Assembly: GCA_002725995.1 (NCBI GenBank)
Contig: PBRQ01000081.1
Location: 1 to 46,307 of the forward strand
DNA: 46,307 bases
Source of the DNA: Gammaproteobacteria bacterium
GTDB lineage: Bacteria; Pseudomonadota; Gammaproteobacteria; Pseudomonadales; Azotimanducaceae
Direction of reading: 5' to 3'
Part shown: positions 8,188-17,279 of the stretch, one piece after another
Layout of the letters: every line of letters starts with the position of its first letter
Numbering within the stretch: the stretch's first letter is position 1
Notes under the pieces: model-generated
Told to the model about the DNA's origin: nothing
Database searches by the model: none
The model's input: only the letters and a program-made list of their open reading frames with translations
Program-made: the position numbers and the translations under genes

Positions 8188-9549
8188 ATGGCCAAATCTA
8201 AAACGGTTTATGTCTGTTCGGACTGTGGCTCAGAATACGCCAAGTGGCAAGGCCAGTGTAATGATTGTGGAGAATGGAACACCCTGTCTCGACTGTCAGT
8301 CGATGGTGGCACGAATCATAAAAGGCAGGCAGGTTTCAGTGGGACGCTGACGCCACCAAGAACACTGGGTGAAGTATCCGTTGAGGATGCACCCAGGGTC
8401 GGAACCACATTTGACGAACTTGATCGGGTTCTGGGCGGCGGTCTCGTGCCTGGCTCCGCCATCCTGATCAGCGGCAATCCCGGCGCTGGTAAAAGTACCC
8501 TGCTGCTGCAGGTGCTGTGCGCACTGGCAGATTCTCTTAACTCACTCTATATCACCGGGGAGGAGAGTCTGGCTCAGATTGGTATGCGTGCCAGGCGGCT
8601 GAAATTGCCCCTGGGCAAATTAAAAGTCATGTCCGAAACAAGCGTGGAAACAATCTGCGCAACCTGGGATGAGCTCAAGCCCTCTGTGATTGTCATTGAC
8701 TCAATCCAAGTCATGCATACGGATGGCGTGGAATCGGCACCAGGCGGTGTAGCGCAGGTAAGAGAATCCGCCTCTGTGTTGATCCAGCAGGCAAAGCGGA
8801 CCGATACGGTCCTGTTCCTCGTCGGGCATGTAACCAAGGAAGGCAATCTGGCAGGGCCAAGGGTACTCGAACATATGATCGACACCTTCATCATGCTGGA
8901 GGGTGATGCAGATGGGCGGTACAGAACCTTGCGCTCCAGCAAGAACCGCTTTGGTGCGGTCAATGAACTGGGCGTCTTTGCCATGTCAGAAAAAGGGTTG
9001 ATGGAGGTGTCAAACCCATCAGCAATATTTCTCTCCAGGGGCAGTGTACCGGCACCGGGCAGCATTGTGATGGTGGTGTGGGAGGGGACCCGGCCTTTGC
9101 TGGTGGAGGCGCAGGCCCTGGTTGATGAAAGTGCACTTGGAAACCCAAGGCGCGTAGCGGTTGGCTTTGAACAGAACAGGCTCGCCATGTTGCTCGCTGT
9201 GCTGCATCGCCATGGCGGGTTACAGGTTGGTGATCAGGATGTATTTGTCAACGCTGTTGGTGGTATCCGGGTAGTTGAGACCAGCAGTGACCTGGCGTTG
9301 TTGCTTGCCATCGTTTCCAGTTTTCGGAACCGCCCCCTGTCCACCGAGATTGTTTGTTTTGGTGAAGTAGGTTTGTCCGGAGAAATACGCCCCGTCGCTA
9401 ATGGGCAGGAAAGGTTACGTGAGGCAGCCAAGCACGGCTTCAAAAAAGCCATAGTGCCGACGGGCAATCTTCCCAAGAAGCCCATTCCCGATCTGGCGGT
9501 TATTGGTGTCGATAAACTTGTGGATGCACTCGATGCGTTGGAAAGTTGA
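8188..9549 (+). CDS. radA: DNA repair protein RadA (Sms)
   Basis: RadA is a RecA-related branch-migration helicase acting in recombinational repair. The 453-residue product matches the family (about 455). It has an N-terminal four-cysteine zinc finger (two C-x2-C pairs, residues 9-30), Walker A SGNPGAGKSTLL (about 95) and the RadA signature KNRFG (about 252). The C-terminal third is a Lon-protease-like domain. It follows alr by 41 nt in the same direction. Confidence 0.96.
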   Translation: MAKSKTVYVCSDCGSEYAKWQGQCNDCGEWNTLSRLSVDGGTNHKRQAGFSGTLTPPRTLGEVSVEDAPRVGTTFDELDRVLGGGLVPGSAILISGNPGAGKSTLLLQVLCALADSLNSLYITGEESLAQIGMRARRLKLPLGKLKVMSETSVETICATWDELKPSVIVIDSIQVMHTDGVESAPGGVAQVRESASVLIQQAKRTDTVLFLVGHVTKEGNLAGPRVLEHMIDTFIMLEGDADGRYRTLRSSKNRFGAVNELGVFAMSEKGLMEVSNPSAIFLSRGSVPAPGSIVMVVWEGTRPLLVEAQALVDESALGNPRRVAVGFEQNRLAMLLAVLHRHGGLQVGDQDVFVNAVGGIRVVETSSDLALLLAIVSSFRNRPLSTEIVCFGEVGLSGEIRPVANGQERLREAAKHGFKKAIVPTGNLPKKPIPDLAVIGVDKLVDALDALES

Positions 9550-9646
9550 TGCTATTCAGGGTAGAGCAATTCAGTGTCGATCAATCCAGGCTAGAATCAG
9601 CCAGAATAGATCAACTGACTTTTTCTTATTGAAGGGCATCGTTGCT

Positions 9647-10504
9647 ATGAAAAGAATAGTCCAGAAAGGTGCCAGCGGTATTGTGTGGAGGTTGCTCTGC
9701 TTCTGCGCGCTAATTCTTCAATCTTCACTGCTCCTGGGCGACTCCAGTGCAACTGCTCACTACCTAGCCAATGAGGGTGTGATGGTGGTGCATGGGGATA
9801 CCAAGGTGGTCTTTGATCCGTTATTCAATAATGACTACGGCCGCTATCAGTTGCTGCCGGAAAACATGAAGCAGGCACTCTATTCAGGAGAAGCACCCTA
9901 TAACGATATTGATGCAGTATTTGTAAGTCATAGCCATCAGGATCACTTTTCGCCACTCGACATGTTAAAACTCATGCGTCTCAGACAGGGTATAGTGCTT
10001 TACGCACCCGCACAGGCGGTTGATGAGTTGAAGGCATCGGCGCCCGATGATGCAATCTTCAAGCGGGTAACCGGGCTCCAGCTTGCGTATGGGGACAAGC
10101 CGGTTGTCTATAAGGCTAACGATCTGATCATAGAGGCGGTATATATTCCCCACTCCGGTTGGCCCGAACGGATGCTGGATGTCCAGAACATTGCGTTTCG
10201 AATTACTCTGCAGAATTCCACTACGGTACTCCATCTGGGTGATGCGGATACCAAGGATGCTCACTACGAGGGTGATGCGGAGTATTGGAATGAGCGTGAG
10301 ATTGACATGGCCTTCCCACCCTATTGGTATTTTTCTTCAAAAAACGGTCAGCATGTCCTTGAGAACAGGCTCCGGCCGGGTCATGCAGTGGGCATCCATG
10401 TTCCAACCGCCATGCCTGCAAAGGTGCAGGATCGTCCGGAGGATTTTCGAGATCGCGATCTGTTTACTACCCCGGGTGAAATCCGAGTAATAGATAAGCA
10501 CTAG
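9647..10504 (+). CDS. Exported metallo-beta-lactamase-fold hydrolase
   Basis: The 285-residue protein belongs to the metallo-beta-lactamase superfamily (UlaG/L-ascorbate-6-phosphate-lactonase-like branch). A hydrophobic segment (about 14-30) after a basic start suggests a signal peptide and periplasmic location. The metal motif SHSHQDH lies at about residues 94-100. Further ligand candidates are the histidine in IPHSGW (about 169), the aspartate in LHLGDAD (about 199) and the histidine in GIHVPT near the end. ATG 9647 is preferred over an upstream in-frame extension into radA because it has an AAGGG site and a signal peptide. The substrate is unknown. It may be co-transcribed with radA, but no functional link is evident. 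Confidence 0.8.
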   Translation: MKRIVQKGASGIVWRLLCFCALILQSSLLLGDSSATAHYLANEGVMVVHGDTKVVFDPLFNNDYGRYQLLPENMKQALYSGEAPYNDIDAVFVSHSHQDHFSPLDMLKLMRLRQGIVLYAPAQAVDELKASAPDDAIFKRVTGLQLAYGDKPVVYKANDLIIEAVYIPHSGWPERMLDVQNIAFRITLQNSTTVLHLGDADTKDAHYEGDAEYWNEREIDMAFPPYWYFSSKNGQHVLENRLRPGHAVGIHVPTAMPAKVQDRPEDFRDRDLFTTPGEIRVIDKH

Positions 10505-10517
10505 CATCTGACATGTT

Positions 10518-10546
10518 GTTCAGGTTTTGCTGAACGGTTTTCTTTG
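10518..10546 (+). terminator. Possible intrinsic terminator after the metallo-beta-lactamase-fold gene
   Basis: GTTCAG/CTGAAC forms a perfect 6-bp stem with a 6-nt loop, followed by GGTTTTCTTT. It lies 14 nt after the stop codon. The stem is short, so strength is uncertain. A further inverted repeat, CCTGACTTC/GAAGTCAGG (10574-10582 and 10632-10640), overlaps the end of the convergent ettA. Confidence 0.45.
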
Positions 10547-10635
10547 AGCTGGCTCTTGTATCTGACTCGATGACCTGACTTCCTGCAGACAGGGAGCGGG
10601 GTCAGAAACCGATCATCCTGTTTCTTCGCTAGAAG

Positions 10636-12306
10636 TCAGGCCAGTTTCTTATAGTGAACGCGGGTGGGAGTTATTTCGCTTTCTCCGAGCCGTTTCATAA
10701 GATCTTCTTCATATTCAGTGTAGTTTCCCTCAAACCAGACGGCTTTGCTTTCACCCTCAAAGGCAAGCATGTGAGTTGCGATACGGTCCAGAAACCACCG
10801 GTCATGGGAAATTACCATGATAGTGCCGGGAAAGGACTCAATTGCAGTTTCCAGTGCCCGCAGGGTTTCCACATCGAGGTCATTGGTGGGTTCGTCCAGG
10901 AGCAGGAAGTTTGCACCCTTCTTCAGCAACTTTGCCAGGTGGACCCGGTTGCGTTCCCCGCCGGACAGGTCGCGCACAAGTTTCTGCTGGTCTGCACCCC
11001 TGAAGTTGAAACGGCTTACGTAGCTCCTGGATTGGGCTTCATATCTGCCAATCTTTATAACTTCGTTGCCATCAGATATTTCCTCCCAAACGGTTTTTTC
11101 ACCTGCAAGTGATTCCCGGCTCTGATCGACATATCCCAGTTCCACGGTTTCGCCAAGGCGAATTTCTCCACTATCCGGCTTTTCCGCACCACAGATCATG
11201 CGAAACAGCGTCGATTTGCCTGCACCGTTGCCTCCGATAATACCGACGATTGCACCCTTTGGTACCGTAAACTCCAGGTTGTCAATCAGCACCTTGTCTG
11301 CAAATTGTTTGTGGACACTGCTAACTTCCAGAACCAGGTCGCCAAGGCGGGGCCCGGGTGGGATATAGAGTTCCAGGGTTTCATTGCGAGTTTGAAATTC
11401 CTGCGAATTTAGTTCTTCAAAACGCGCCAATCTTGCCCGGTTTTTTGCATGCCTTGCTTTGGGTTGTGTTCTAACCCAGTCAAGTTCCGCCTTTATGGAT
11501 TTCTGCCTGGATACTTCCTGTCTCTCCTCGACCTCAAGGCGTTTTTCTTTTGCTTCCAGCCAGGCGCTGTAGTTACCCTCATAGGGGATGCCACGTCCCC
11601 GGTCGAGTTCCAAAATCCAGCCAGCGGCATTGTCCAGGAAGTATCTGTCATGGGTGATGGCCACCACGGTACCGGGAAACTCCTTCAGGAAACGCTCCAG
11701 CCAGGCGACACTCTCTGCGTCCAGGTGGTTGGTTGGTTCATCCAGTAATAGCATGTCTGGGTTGGACATTAACAGGCGACACAGGGCAACACGGCGTCTT
11801 TCTCCTCCGGACAGGTTGGTTACGTCTGCTTCAAAGGGAGGCAGGCGCAGCGCATCAGCAGCGATTTCCATCTTTCTTTCCAGATCCCAACCATTGCAGG
11901 CATCTATTTTTAACTGCAACTCACCTTGTTCTTCCAGCAGCTTGTTCATTTCGTCATCTGACATGGGTTCAGCAAACTTGTCGCTGATTCCGTTGAACGC
12001 CTGTATGAGGTCTGAAATTTCACGAACGCCATCTTCCACATTTCCGCGCACGTCCTTTTCCGGGTCCAGTCCTGGCTCCTGCTGGAGGTAGCCGATTTTG
12101 ATATCGGGTTGTGGTCTCGCTTCACCCAGATACTCCGTATCCACACCGGCCATGATTCGTAGCAGGCAGGATTTACCAGCGCCATTCAGACCAAGCACAC
12201 CGATCTTTGCACCGGGAAAGAAGGAGAGCGAAATATCCTGAAGAATTGTTCGATTTGGGGGGACAACCTTTCCCACACAGGACATCGTGTATACGTACTG
12301 CGCCAT
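10636..12306 (-). CDS. ettA: Energy-dependent translational throttle protein EttA (ABC-F ATPase)
   Basis: EttA is a soluble ABC-F ATPase that binds the ribosomal E site and gates entry into elongation according to the ATP/ADP ratio. The 556-residue product matches E. coli EttA (555). It has two ABC domains: Walker A GLNGAGKSCLL with signature LSGGERRRVAL in the first, and GGNGAGKSTLF with LSGGERNRVHL in the second. Both Walker B segments read LLLDEPTN. The charged linker between them (about 240-320) is the P-site-tRNA interaction motif that defines ABC-F proteins. It is transcribed alone, convergent with radA and its neighbour and divergent from nrdR. A TGTTAGAAT extended -10 (12344-12352) may be its promoter. 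Confidence 0.95.
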   Translation of the reverse strand: MAQYVYTMSCVGKVVPPNRTILQDISLSFFPGAKIGVLGLNGAGKSCLLRIMAGVDTEYLGEARPQPDIKIGYLQQEPGLDPEKDVRGNVEDGVREISDLIQAFNGISDKFAEPMSDDEMNKLLEEQGELQLKIDACNGWDLERKMEIAADALRLPPFEADVTNLSGGERRRVALCRLLMSNPDMLLLDEPTNHLDAESVAWLERFLKEFPGTVVAITHDRYFLDNAAGWILELDRGRGIPYEGNYSAWLEAKEKRLEVEERQEVSRQKSIKAELDWVRTQPKARHAKNRARLARFEELNSQEFQTRNETLELYIPPGPRLGDLVLEVSSVHKQFADKVLIDNLEFTVPKGAIVGIIGGNGAGKSTLFRMICGAEKPDSGEIRLGETVELGYVDQSRESLAGEKTVWEEISDGNEVIKIGRYEAQSRSYVSRFNFRGADQQKLVRDLSGGERNRVHLAKLLKKGANFLLLDEPTNDLDVETLRALETAIESFPGTIMVISHDRWFLDRIATHMLAFEGESKAVWFEGNYTEYEEDLMKRLGESEITPTRVHYKKLA

Positions 12307-12490
12307 TTCCTGATACTACTTTTGAAGTCTGAATGAGGCCAGCATTCTAACATCTTCCCTACTGCTGTGAGTCGCATCAACGGTACCGGTGAGCTCCTTG
12401 TGCGGCCTGCATCATGCCTATCCAATACTGAAGCAACGTATTTTCGATGAATAGAGTAAAATGATGCTCAAATGAACAGAAGATTCAGAA

Positions 12491-12958
12491 ATGCATTGCC
12501 CTTTTTGTTCTGACAAGGAGACCAAAGTCATAGATTCACGTCTCGTTGCAGAGGGTAATCAGGTGCGGCGGCGGCGCGAATGTACACAGTGTGGTGAGCG
12601 GTTTACAACATTTGAAACTGCTGAGCTTGTTTTGCCCCGGGTTATCAAGAGTAACGGAAATCGCCAGCCATTTGATGAAGACAAATTGAGAAGTGGTTTG
12701 GCCCGGGCTCTTGAAAAAAGGCCGGTTACCCTGGAGGTCGTTGAGTCTGCTATTGATCGAATAAAGCACGAACTCAGAGCGACTGGAGAAAGAGAGGTCA
12801 AAACCAGGGAGGTGGGGGAAATCGTCATGGAGGAACTTCGTGACCTGGATGAAGTAGCCTATGTCAGGTTTGCATCCGTATATCGAAGCTTCCAGGATGT
12901 TAAGGAATTTGGTGAGGAGATTGAGCGTATGGACAAGGAAGTCAGGAAGGATTCATGA
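12491..12958 (+). CDS. nrdR: Transcriptional repressor NrdR
   Basis: NrdR is a nucleotide-sensing repressor of ribonucleotide reductase genes. The 155-residue product matches the family (149-155). The N-terminal zinc ribbon has CPFC and CTQC pairs (residues 3-6 and 31-34), followed by the [17 protein letters not shown] segment. An ATP-cone domain spans about 49-139. The ribD ATG begins immediately after its TGA, so translation is coupled. The nrdR-ribD order matches E. coli. Confidence 0.96.
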   Translation: MHCPFCSDKETKVIDSRLVAEGNQVRRRRECTQCGERFTTFETAELVLPRVIKSNGNRQPFDEDKLRSGLARALEKRPVTLEVVESAIDRIKHELRATGEREVKTREVGEIVMEELRDLDEVAYVRFASVYRSFQDVKEFGEEIERMDKEVRKDS

Positions 12959-14056
12959 ATGGCCGATGACGCCCATTTTATGGCCAGGGCAATTCGCCTT
13001 GCAGAAAAGGGGCTGTACACTACTGACCCGAACCCCAGGGTAGGTTGCATTCTTGTCAAGAATGATCGTGTTGTTGGTGAAGGTTTTCATTTGACCTCAG
13101 GGGAGGGCCATGCGGAGGCAATTGCGATTGCTGATGCGGGGGGTGAGGTACAAGGTGCTACCGCTTATGTCACTATGGAGCCATGCAGTTTCCATGGGAG
13201 AACACCTTCCTGTGCGAAGGCTCTTGTCACCGCGGGTGTGAAACGTGTCGTAGCGGCTATGATGGATCCCCATGACCGGAACGCCGGAAAAGGGTACCGA
13301 ATACTGCAGGATGCAGGGGTCGAGCTGACTAGCACCTTGCTAGAGTCTTCCGCCAGGAAGCTGAACCCCGGGCACGTGAAGCGTTATGAAGCTGGCCTGC
13401 CCTATGTTCGGCTCAAACTCGCAATGAGTCTTGATGGCAAAACCGCTCTGGCTAATGGCGCCAGTCAATGGATAACGGGTAGCGAGGCGCGGCGGGATGT
13501 ACAAAAACTTCGCGCCCGTAGTTCAGCCATTGTTACTGGTGTGCAGACAATTATTGATGATGATCCAAGCTTGACCGTAAGAGCCAAGGAGTTGGATGGA
13601 GAGAATATTGAACTTGCCGTTTCCAGGAAGCGCCCGGTCTACGTTCTTGATTCAAAGCTTCGAGTTCCTGCCAATGCGAAGATCGTCGATAGTCCAGACA
13701 ATGTGCTTGTATCCATTGCTGGTGCAGCAGCAGGCAAGTCGTTCAATTGCAGACTGCTTGAGCTTGAAGGTGATGATACAGGGCGCGTGCCCTTGAGCCG
13801 GTTTCTAAAGCAGCTCGCATCGGAAGATTGCAATGAGGTGCTATTCGAATGCGGCCCCACTCTTGCCGGTAGCCTTGTGGAACAGGGACATTGTGATGAG
13901 GTCGTTATCTACATGGCACCCAAAATTATGGGCTCAGGTGCCAGGTCATTACTCAAGGTGCCAGAAATTGATACTATGGGCGACCTTTTTAATGTGAATA
14001 TTACAGATTTTAGGTTCATCGGTGACGATATCAGAATCACTGCTGTTCCAAACTAG
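12959..14056 (+). CDS. ribD: Bifunctional riboflavin deaminase/reductase RibD
   Basis: RibD performs the second and third steps of riboflavin synthesis: deamination of the pyrimidine from GTP and NADPH reduction of the ribosyl side chain. The 365-residue product matches E. coli RibD (367). The deaminase domain (1-145) has GHAEAIA (about 49) and PCSFHGRTPSCAKAL (about 74-89), which provide the zinc ligands. The reductase domain (about 146-365) begins with RLKLAMSLDGKTA. It abuts nrdR with zero spacing and precedes ribH by 14 nt. Confidence 0.96.
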   Translation: MADDAHFMARAIRLAEKGLYTTDPNPRVGCILVKNDRVVGEGFHLTSGEGHAEAIAIADAGGEVQGATAYVTMEPCSFHGRTPSCAKALVTAGVKRVVAAMMDPHDRNAGKGYRILQDAGVELTSTLLESSARKLNPGHVKRYEAGLPYVRLKLAMSLDGKTALANGASQWITGSEARRDVQKLRARSSAIVTGVQTIIDDDPSLTVRAKELDGENIELAVSRKRPVYVLDSKLRVPANAKIVDSPDNVLVSIAGAAAGKSFNCRLLELEGDDTGRVPLSRFLKQLASEDCNEVLFECGPTLAGSLVEQGHCDEVVIYMAPKIMGSGARSLLKVPEIDTMGDLFNVNITDFRFIGDDIRITAVPN

Positions 14057-14070
14057 ACTAGGATGGGGTC

Positions 14071-14538
14071 ATGATCAGGGAAATTGAAGGCGACTTTTCC
14101 GCCAATACAGCTAGATTTACGATTCTAGTAGCGCGTTTTAATGGGTTTATCGTTGAGAGCCTGCTGTCAGGAGCTATCGATACACTCCACAGGCATGGTG
14201 TTTCAGAAAACAATATTACCGTGGTGCGTGCACCCGGTGCTTTTGAGTTGCCCTTGGTTGCCAAGAAGGTAGCAGTGAAGAACGATTGTGATGCGATAAT
14301 TGCCCTCGGTGTCGTTATTCGAGGTGGAACGCCACACTTTGACTTTGTGGCCGGTGAGTGCGCCAGTGGTTTGTCCCGCGTTTCGGTTGAACATCAGCTG
14401 CCAGTTGCATTTGGTGTTTTGACCACGGATAGCATTGAACAGGCGATAGAGCGATCTGGCACCAAAGCAGGAAACAAGGGCGCAGATGCTGCGATGACAT
14501 CTCTTGAGATGGTCAGTCTGATTAGAAACCTTGAATGA
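14071..14538 (+). CDS. ribH: 6,7-dimethyl-8-ribityllumazine synthase
   Basis: It condenses the RibD product with 3,4-dihydroxybutanone phosphate to form lumazine, the substrate of riboflavin synthase. The 155-residue length is typical of icosahedral enzymes. Motifs seen are [15 protein letters not shown] (about 24), APGAFELPL (about 57) and [14 protein letters not shown] (about 82-95), which holds the catalytic histidine. Its end overlaps nusB by 4 bp (ATGA). As in E. coli, riboflavin synthase itself is not in this cluster. Confidence 0.96.
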   Translation: MIREIEGDFSANTARFTILVARFNGFIVESLLSGAIDTLHRHGVSENNITVVRAPGAFELPLVAKKVAVKNDCDAIIALGVVIRGGTPHFDFVAGECASGLSRVSVEHQLPVAFGVLTTDSIEQAIERSGTKAGNKGADAAMTSLEMVSLIRNLE

Positions 14539-14987
14539 AACCCACCACCGCTGCACGAAGGAAGGCACGAAGGTTTGCGCTGCAGGCTCTTTACCAGATG
14601 GAACTTACTGGTGATTCAGCCTCTGTAGTTGAGCAGCAGTTCCTGTGCGATCATGATATGAAGCGCGTCGACACGGCTTATCTTCATGAGCTCCTGGTGG
14701 GAATTGCTGCCCAGGAAGATGCCCTGCTGGAAGTCATCAAGGCAAAGCTTGATCGGGATATTAGTGAAATAAATCCTGTGGAGAAAGCCATCCTCCTTAT
14801 CGGGTGCCTTGAGCTGTCTGAAAGAATCGACGTCCCATACAAGGTGGTTATCAATGAGGCGATTGAACTGGCGAAATTGTTCGGTGCCAGTGAAAGCTTC
14901 AAGTATGTGAATTCCATATTGGATCAATTAGCGGTGAAGTACCGTGAGGTTGAGCAGAGGGTTCAAAACCCCTCGGGCCAGGGCTGA
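14535..14987 (+). CDS. nusB: Transcription antitermination factor NusB
   Basis: NusB binds boxA RNA with S10 (NusE) to permit antitermination on rRNA operons. The 150-residue all-helical product has the family N-terminus ([19 protein letters not shown]) and the conserved [22 protein letters not shown] near the C-terminus. It overlaps ribH by 4 bp, so the two are translationally coupled. It precedes thiL as in many gammaproteobacteria. Confidence 0.95.
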   Translation: MKPTTAARRKARRFALQALYQMELTGDSASVVEQQFLCDHDMKRVDTAYLHELLVGIAAQEDALLEVIKAKLDRDISEINPVEKAILLIGCLELSERIDVPYKVVINEAIELAKLFGASESFKYVNSILDQLAVKYREVEQRVQNPSGQG

Positions 14988-15003
14988 TCCAAAAGAGGCT
15001 CCC

Positions 15004-15957
15004 ATGGTTGATGATGAATTCACGATAATCGATCAATATTTTTCAGCGATTGGATGGCGATCTGATCTCGTTGCCCTTGGCCCCGGCGATGACTGTGCGG
15101 TGTTGAAGGTGCCGGAAGGTTTTGAGTTGTGTGTGTCGACGGATACGCTGGTCTCCGGGGTTCATTTCCCAACTGACTGTGATGGGGGCATGGTTGCTAG
15201 GCGAGCCTTTGCGGCTGCGGTGAGTGATCTGGCTGCAATGGGTGCTTCCCCCTATTCATTTACCGGTGCCTTGACGATGCCAGGAATAGATCACACCTGG
15301 CTTTTTCCGTTTTCTTCAGAACTCTCAAGGCTATCGGTAGAATTCGAGATTCCCCTCGTGGGTGGGAATCTGTCCAGGGGTGAGTTGGCCTTGACCTTTA
15401 CTGTCATGGGATTAGTCCCTCCTGGGCAAGCCCTGAGGCGCAGTGGGGCGAGTGTGGGCGATGATGTGTATGTTACCGGGCACCCGGGTGATGCTGGTGC
15501 TGGATTACTGCTCCTGGCGCAGGCCGGAGGAGAATTTCCAGCCCTGATCGATGCCTACCAGTCACCGCAGCCTAGAGTCAAAATAGGCCAGCAATTGCGC
15601 AAGATAGCCAGTGCAGTGATTGATGTATCCGATGGCCTTCTTGCTGACCTGAAACATCTGACAGATAGCAGTGGGGTAGGTGCAAAAGTCGATGTGAATA
15701 AAATGCCGCTGTCAGAAGAAATGCTTCTGTTTACATCCCCAGGCAAGGCATTGTCTCTGGCGCTCGCCGCTGGAGATGATTATGAATTGTGCTTCACCGC
15801 CAACCATTCATGCAGAGACCAGGTCGAGGAACTGGTGTTGTCCGCAGGCGTAGCCATTACAAGAGTCGGATCAATTGTGGATACGCCAGGAATCGCACTG
15901 TTCGGTGAAGGTGTCGATGCTCTGGATTTGGAGCACAATGGATACCAGCACTTTTGA
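15004..15957 (+). CDS. thiL: Thiamine-monophosphate kinase
   Basis: ThiL phosphorylates thiamine monophosphate to the coenzyme thiamine diphosphate. The 317-residue product from ATG 15004 (AGAGG site) fits E. coli ThiL (325). An in-frame extension back to 14944 overlaps nusB and is less likely. Motifs of the PurM-like kinase fold include GPGDDCAVL (about 24-32) and STDTLVSGVHF (about 44-54). DVSDGLLADLKHL (about 207) lies in the C-terminal half. The window also encodes two TPP enzymes, Dxs and the protein at 27,396, which use its product. Confidence 0.94.
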   Translation: MVDDEFTIIDQYFSAIGWRSDLVALGPGDDCAVLKVPEGFELCVSTDTLVSGVHFPTDCDGGMVARRAFAAAVSDLAAMGASPYSFTGALTMPGIDHTWLFPFSSELSRLSVEFEIPLVGGNLSRGELALTFTVMGLVPPGQALRRSGASVGDDVYVTGHPGDAGAGLLLLAQAGGEFPALIDAYQSPQPRVKIGQQLRKIASAVIDVSDGLLADLKHLTDSSGVGAKVDVNKMPLSEEMLLFTSPGKALSLALAAGDDYELCFTANHSCRDQVEELVLSAGVAITRVGSIVDTPGIALFGEGVDALDLEHNGYQHF

Positions 15958-15962
15958 TATAC

Positions 15963-16005
15963 GAACCGCTGAGGGCTCTTTATAAGAACTGCTGAGGGCT
16001 CTTTA
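15963..16005. repeat. Two-copy tandem repeat between thiL and pgpA
   Basis: A 20-nt unit (GAAC-C/T-GCTGAGGGCTCTTTA) occurs twice with a 23-nt period (15963-15982 and 15986-16005) and one mismatch. It fills most of the thiL-pgpA gap. No clear ribosome site is visible before the pgpA ATG, so the duplication may affect its translation. Confidence 0.8.
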
Positions 16006-16016
16006 GAACTTAAATT

Positions 16017-16517
16017 ATGAAAGCACATTACAAAAAGGCATTTACTCATCCAATCTACTTCGTGGCCTTTGGCTTTGGCAGTGGATTGTTCCCTAAGGCC
16101 CCTGGCACATTCGGCACAATCGCCGCTATACCTCTTTATCTTTTGCTTGCCGAACTAGACCCACTTCGTTACGCGGGAGCCGTCGGGGTTGCACTCGTTG
16201 CTGGCATATTTATTTGTGGTTGGGTTGCGCTCGATATGAAGGCGAAAGACCCGGCTGCTATCGTGTGGGATGAATTTGTAGGCCTGTGGATAGCGCTTTT
16301 CATGATACCGGCTGGGTGGTATTGGTTGATGGCGGGCTTTCTGCTCTTTCGTTTCTTCGATATTCTTAAACCCTGGCCAGTGAGTTTTTTTGACAAAAAG
16401 GTGGCCGGTGGGTTGGGAATAATGATGGACGATGTGGCTGCCGGTTTGTACAGTCTGCTGTTGTTGCAACTCGCAGCTTACGGAATAGCAACTTACGGAA
16501 TAAGAGTCGCGCTATGA
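16017..16517 (+). CDS. pgpA: Phosphatidylglycerophosphatase A
   Basis: This inner-membrane enzyme dephosphorylates phosphatidylglycerol phosphate in phospholipid synthesis. The 166-residue product matches the family (about 170). It has GFGSGLFPKAPGTFGT near residue 20 and the active-site region VWDEFVGLWIAL (about 83-94), with 3-4 hydrophobic segments. The next gene starts within its stop codon region (4-bp overlap). The thiL-pgpA order matches E. coli. Confidence 0.94.
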   Translation: MKAHYKKAFTHPIYFVAFGFGSGLFPKAPGTFGTIAAIPLYLLLAELDPLRYAGAVGVALVAGIFICGWVALDMKAKDPAAIVWDEFVGLWIALFMIPAGWYWLMAGFLLFRFFDILKPWPVSFFDKKVAGGLGIMMDDVAAGLYSLLLLQLAAYGIATYGIRVAL

Positions 16518-17170
16518 TATGTAGACAAATGATCAAGAGATCATTACTACTTATTGCCCTACTAATCTCGTCCCCCGGGTATGCTGAACAATTGGAAATT
16601 GAGGTAGTGGGGCTCTTTACCAATGCCGCCCTATTGCACATTGATGGCAGGCAACTGCTATTGAAAAGCGGAGAAACGTCACCGGAGGGAGTCATGCTCA
16701 TTGAGGCCAACAGTAGAGAAGCGGTCGTTGAGTATCAGAATGAACGTTCCACCCTGTTCCGCAGTAATCGGATCGCCTCTGAATTTAAAAAACCTGAAGT
16801 AGTAAGCGTTTCAGTGCAAATTAATGAGCGGGGCCAATACATCACGATGGGAAGCATAAATGGCAGGCCAGTCCGTTTCCTGATAGATACGGGCGCAAAT
16901 GTAGTTGCGATGAATTCAGAAATGGCAAAGAGTTTGGGAATTGACTTGAGCAGTGGAAAAGGGGCCGCCTCCAATACTGCAGGTGGTGTCATCAAATCCA
17001 GGGAAATAACCCTCGAGTCGGTCCAGGTGGGTGAAATCAAGGTAACGAATGTGCGGATTGCAGTGCTTGAAGGCAAATTCCCTACTGACGTATTGCTCGG
17101 CATGTCCTTCCTGGAAAGTGTCAAAATACAAGAAAGTGCTGGCCTTATGGTACTAACCAGCCAGTTCTAG
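16514..17170 (+). CDS. Exported retropepsin-like aspartic protease (TIGR02281-type)
   Basis: The 218-residue protein starts with a basic segment and a hydrophobic core ending at about residue 24 (PGYA), consistent with a signal peptide and periplasmic location. The C-terminal ~110 residues form a retropepsin-like domain with the catalytic triplet in FLIDTGANVVAMNSE (about 122-136) and the hydrophobic-glycine motif DVLLGMSFL (about 195). Only one DTG occurs, so the active form would be a dimer. The N-terminal ~75 residues are a small beta-rich region. Its ATG overlaps the pgpA stop by 4 bp. Such proteins are common in proteobacteria; the substrate is not known. Confidence 0.8.
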   Translation: MICRQMIKRSLLLIALLISSPGYAEQLEIEVVGLFTNAALLHIDGRQLLLKSGETSPEGVMLIEANSREAVVEYQNERSTLFRSNRIASEFKKPEVVSVSVQINERGQYITMGSINGRPVRFLIDTGANVVAMNSEMAKSLGIDLSSGKGAASNTAGGVIKSREITLESVQVGEIKVTNVRIAVLEGKFPTDVLLGMSFLESVKIQESAGLMVLTSQF

Positions 17171-17233
17171 CCACAATACAACTAAAGCCTTCGTCCTGTT
17201 AAAATGAACAATCTACACAATATCAGCCCATTG

Positions 17234-17253
17234 GGATATTCCGAGAAATATCC
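17234..17253. promoter_or_regulatory. Inverted repeat just upstream of ribA
   Basis: GGATATT (17234-17240) and AATATCC (17247-17253) form a perfect 7-bp palindrome with a 6-nt spacer, 26 nt before the ribA start and upstream of its GGAGG ribosome site. It could be an operator or an RNA hairpin in the leader. It has none of the conserved FMN riboswitch blocks. Confidence 0.4.
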
Positions 17254-17279
17254 GGGTTAATGGTTACTCTGGAGGAGTA

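Noticed and set aside
12959-14538. Missing riboflavin synthase between ribD and ribH
   Set aside because: E. coli also has nrdR-ribD-ribH-nusB without riboflavin synthase, so this is normal.
17171-17279. FMN riboswitch upstream of ribA
   Set aside because: The leader is too short and lacks the conserved FMN-aptamer blocks; only a simple 7-bp palindrome is present.
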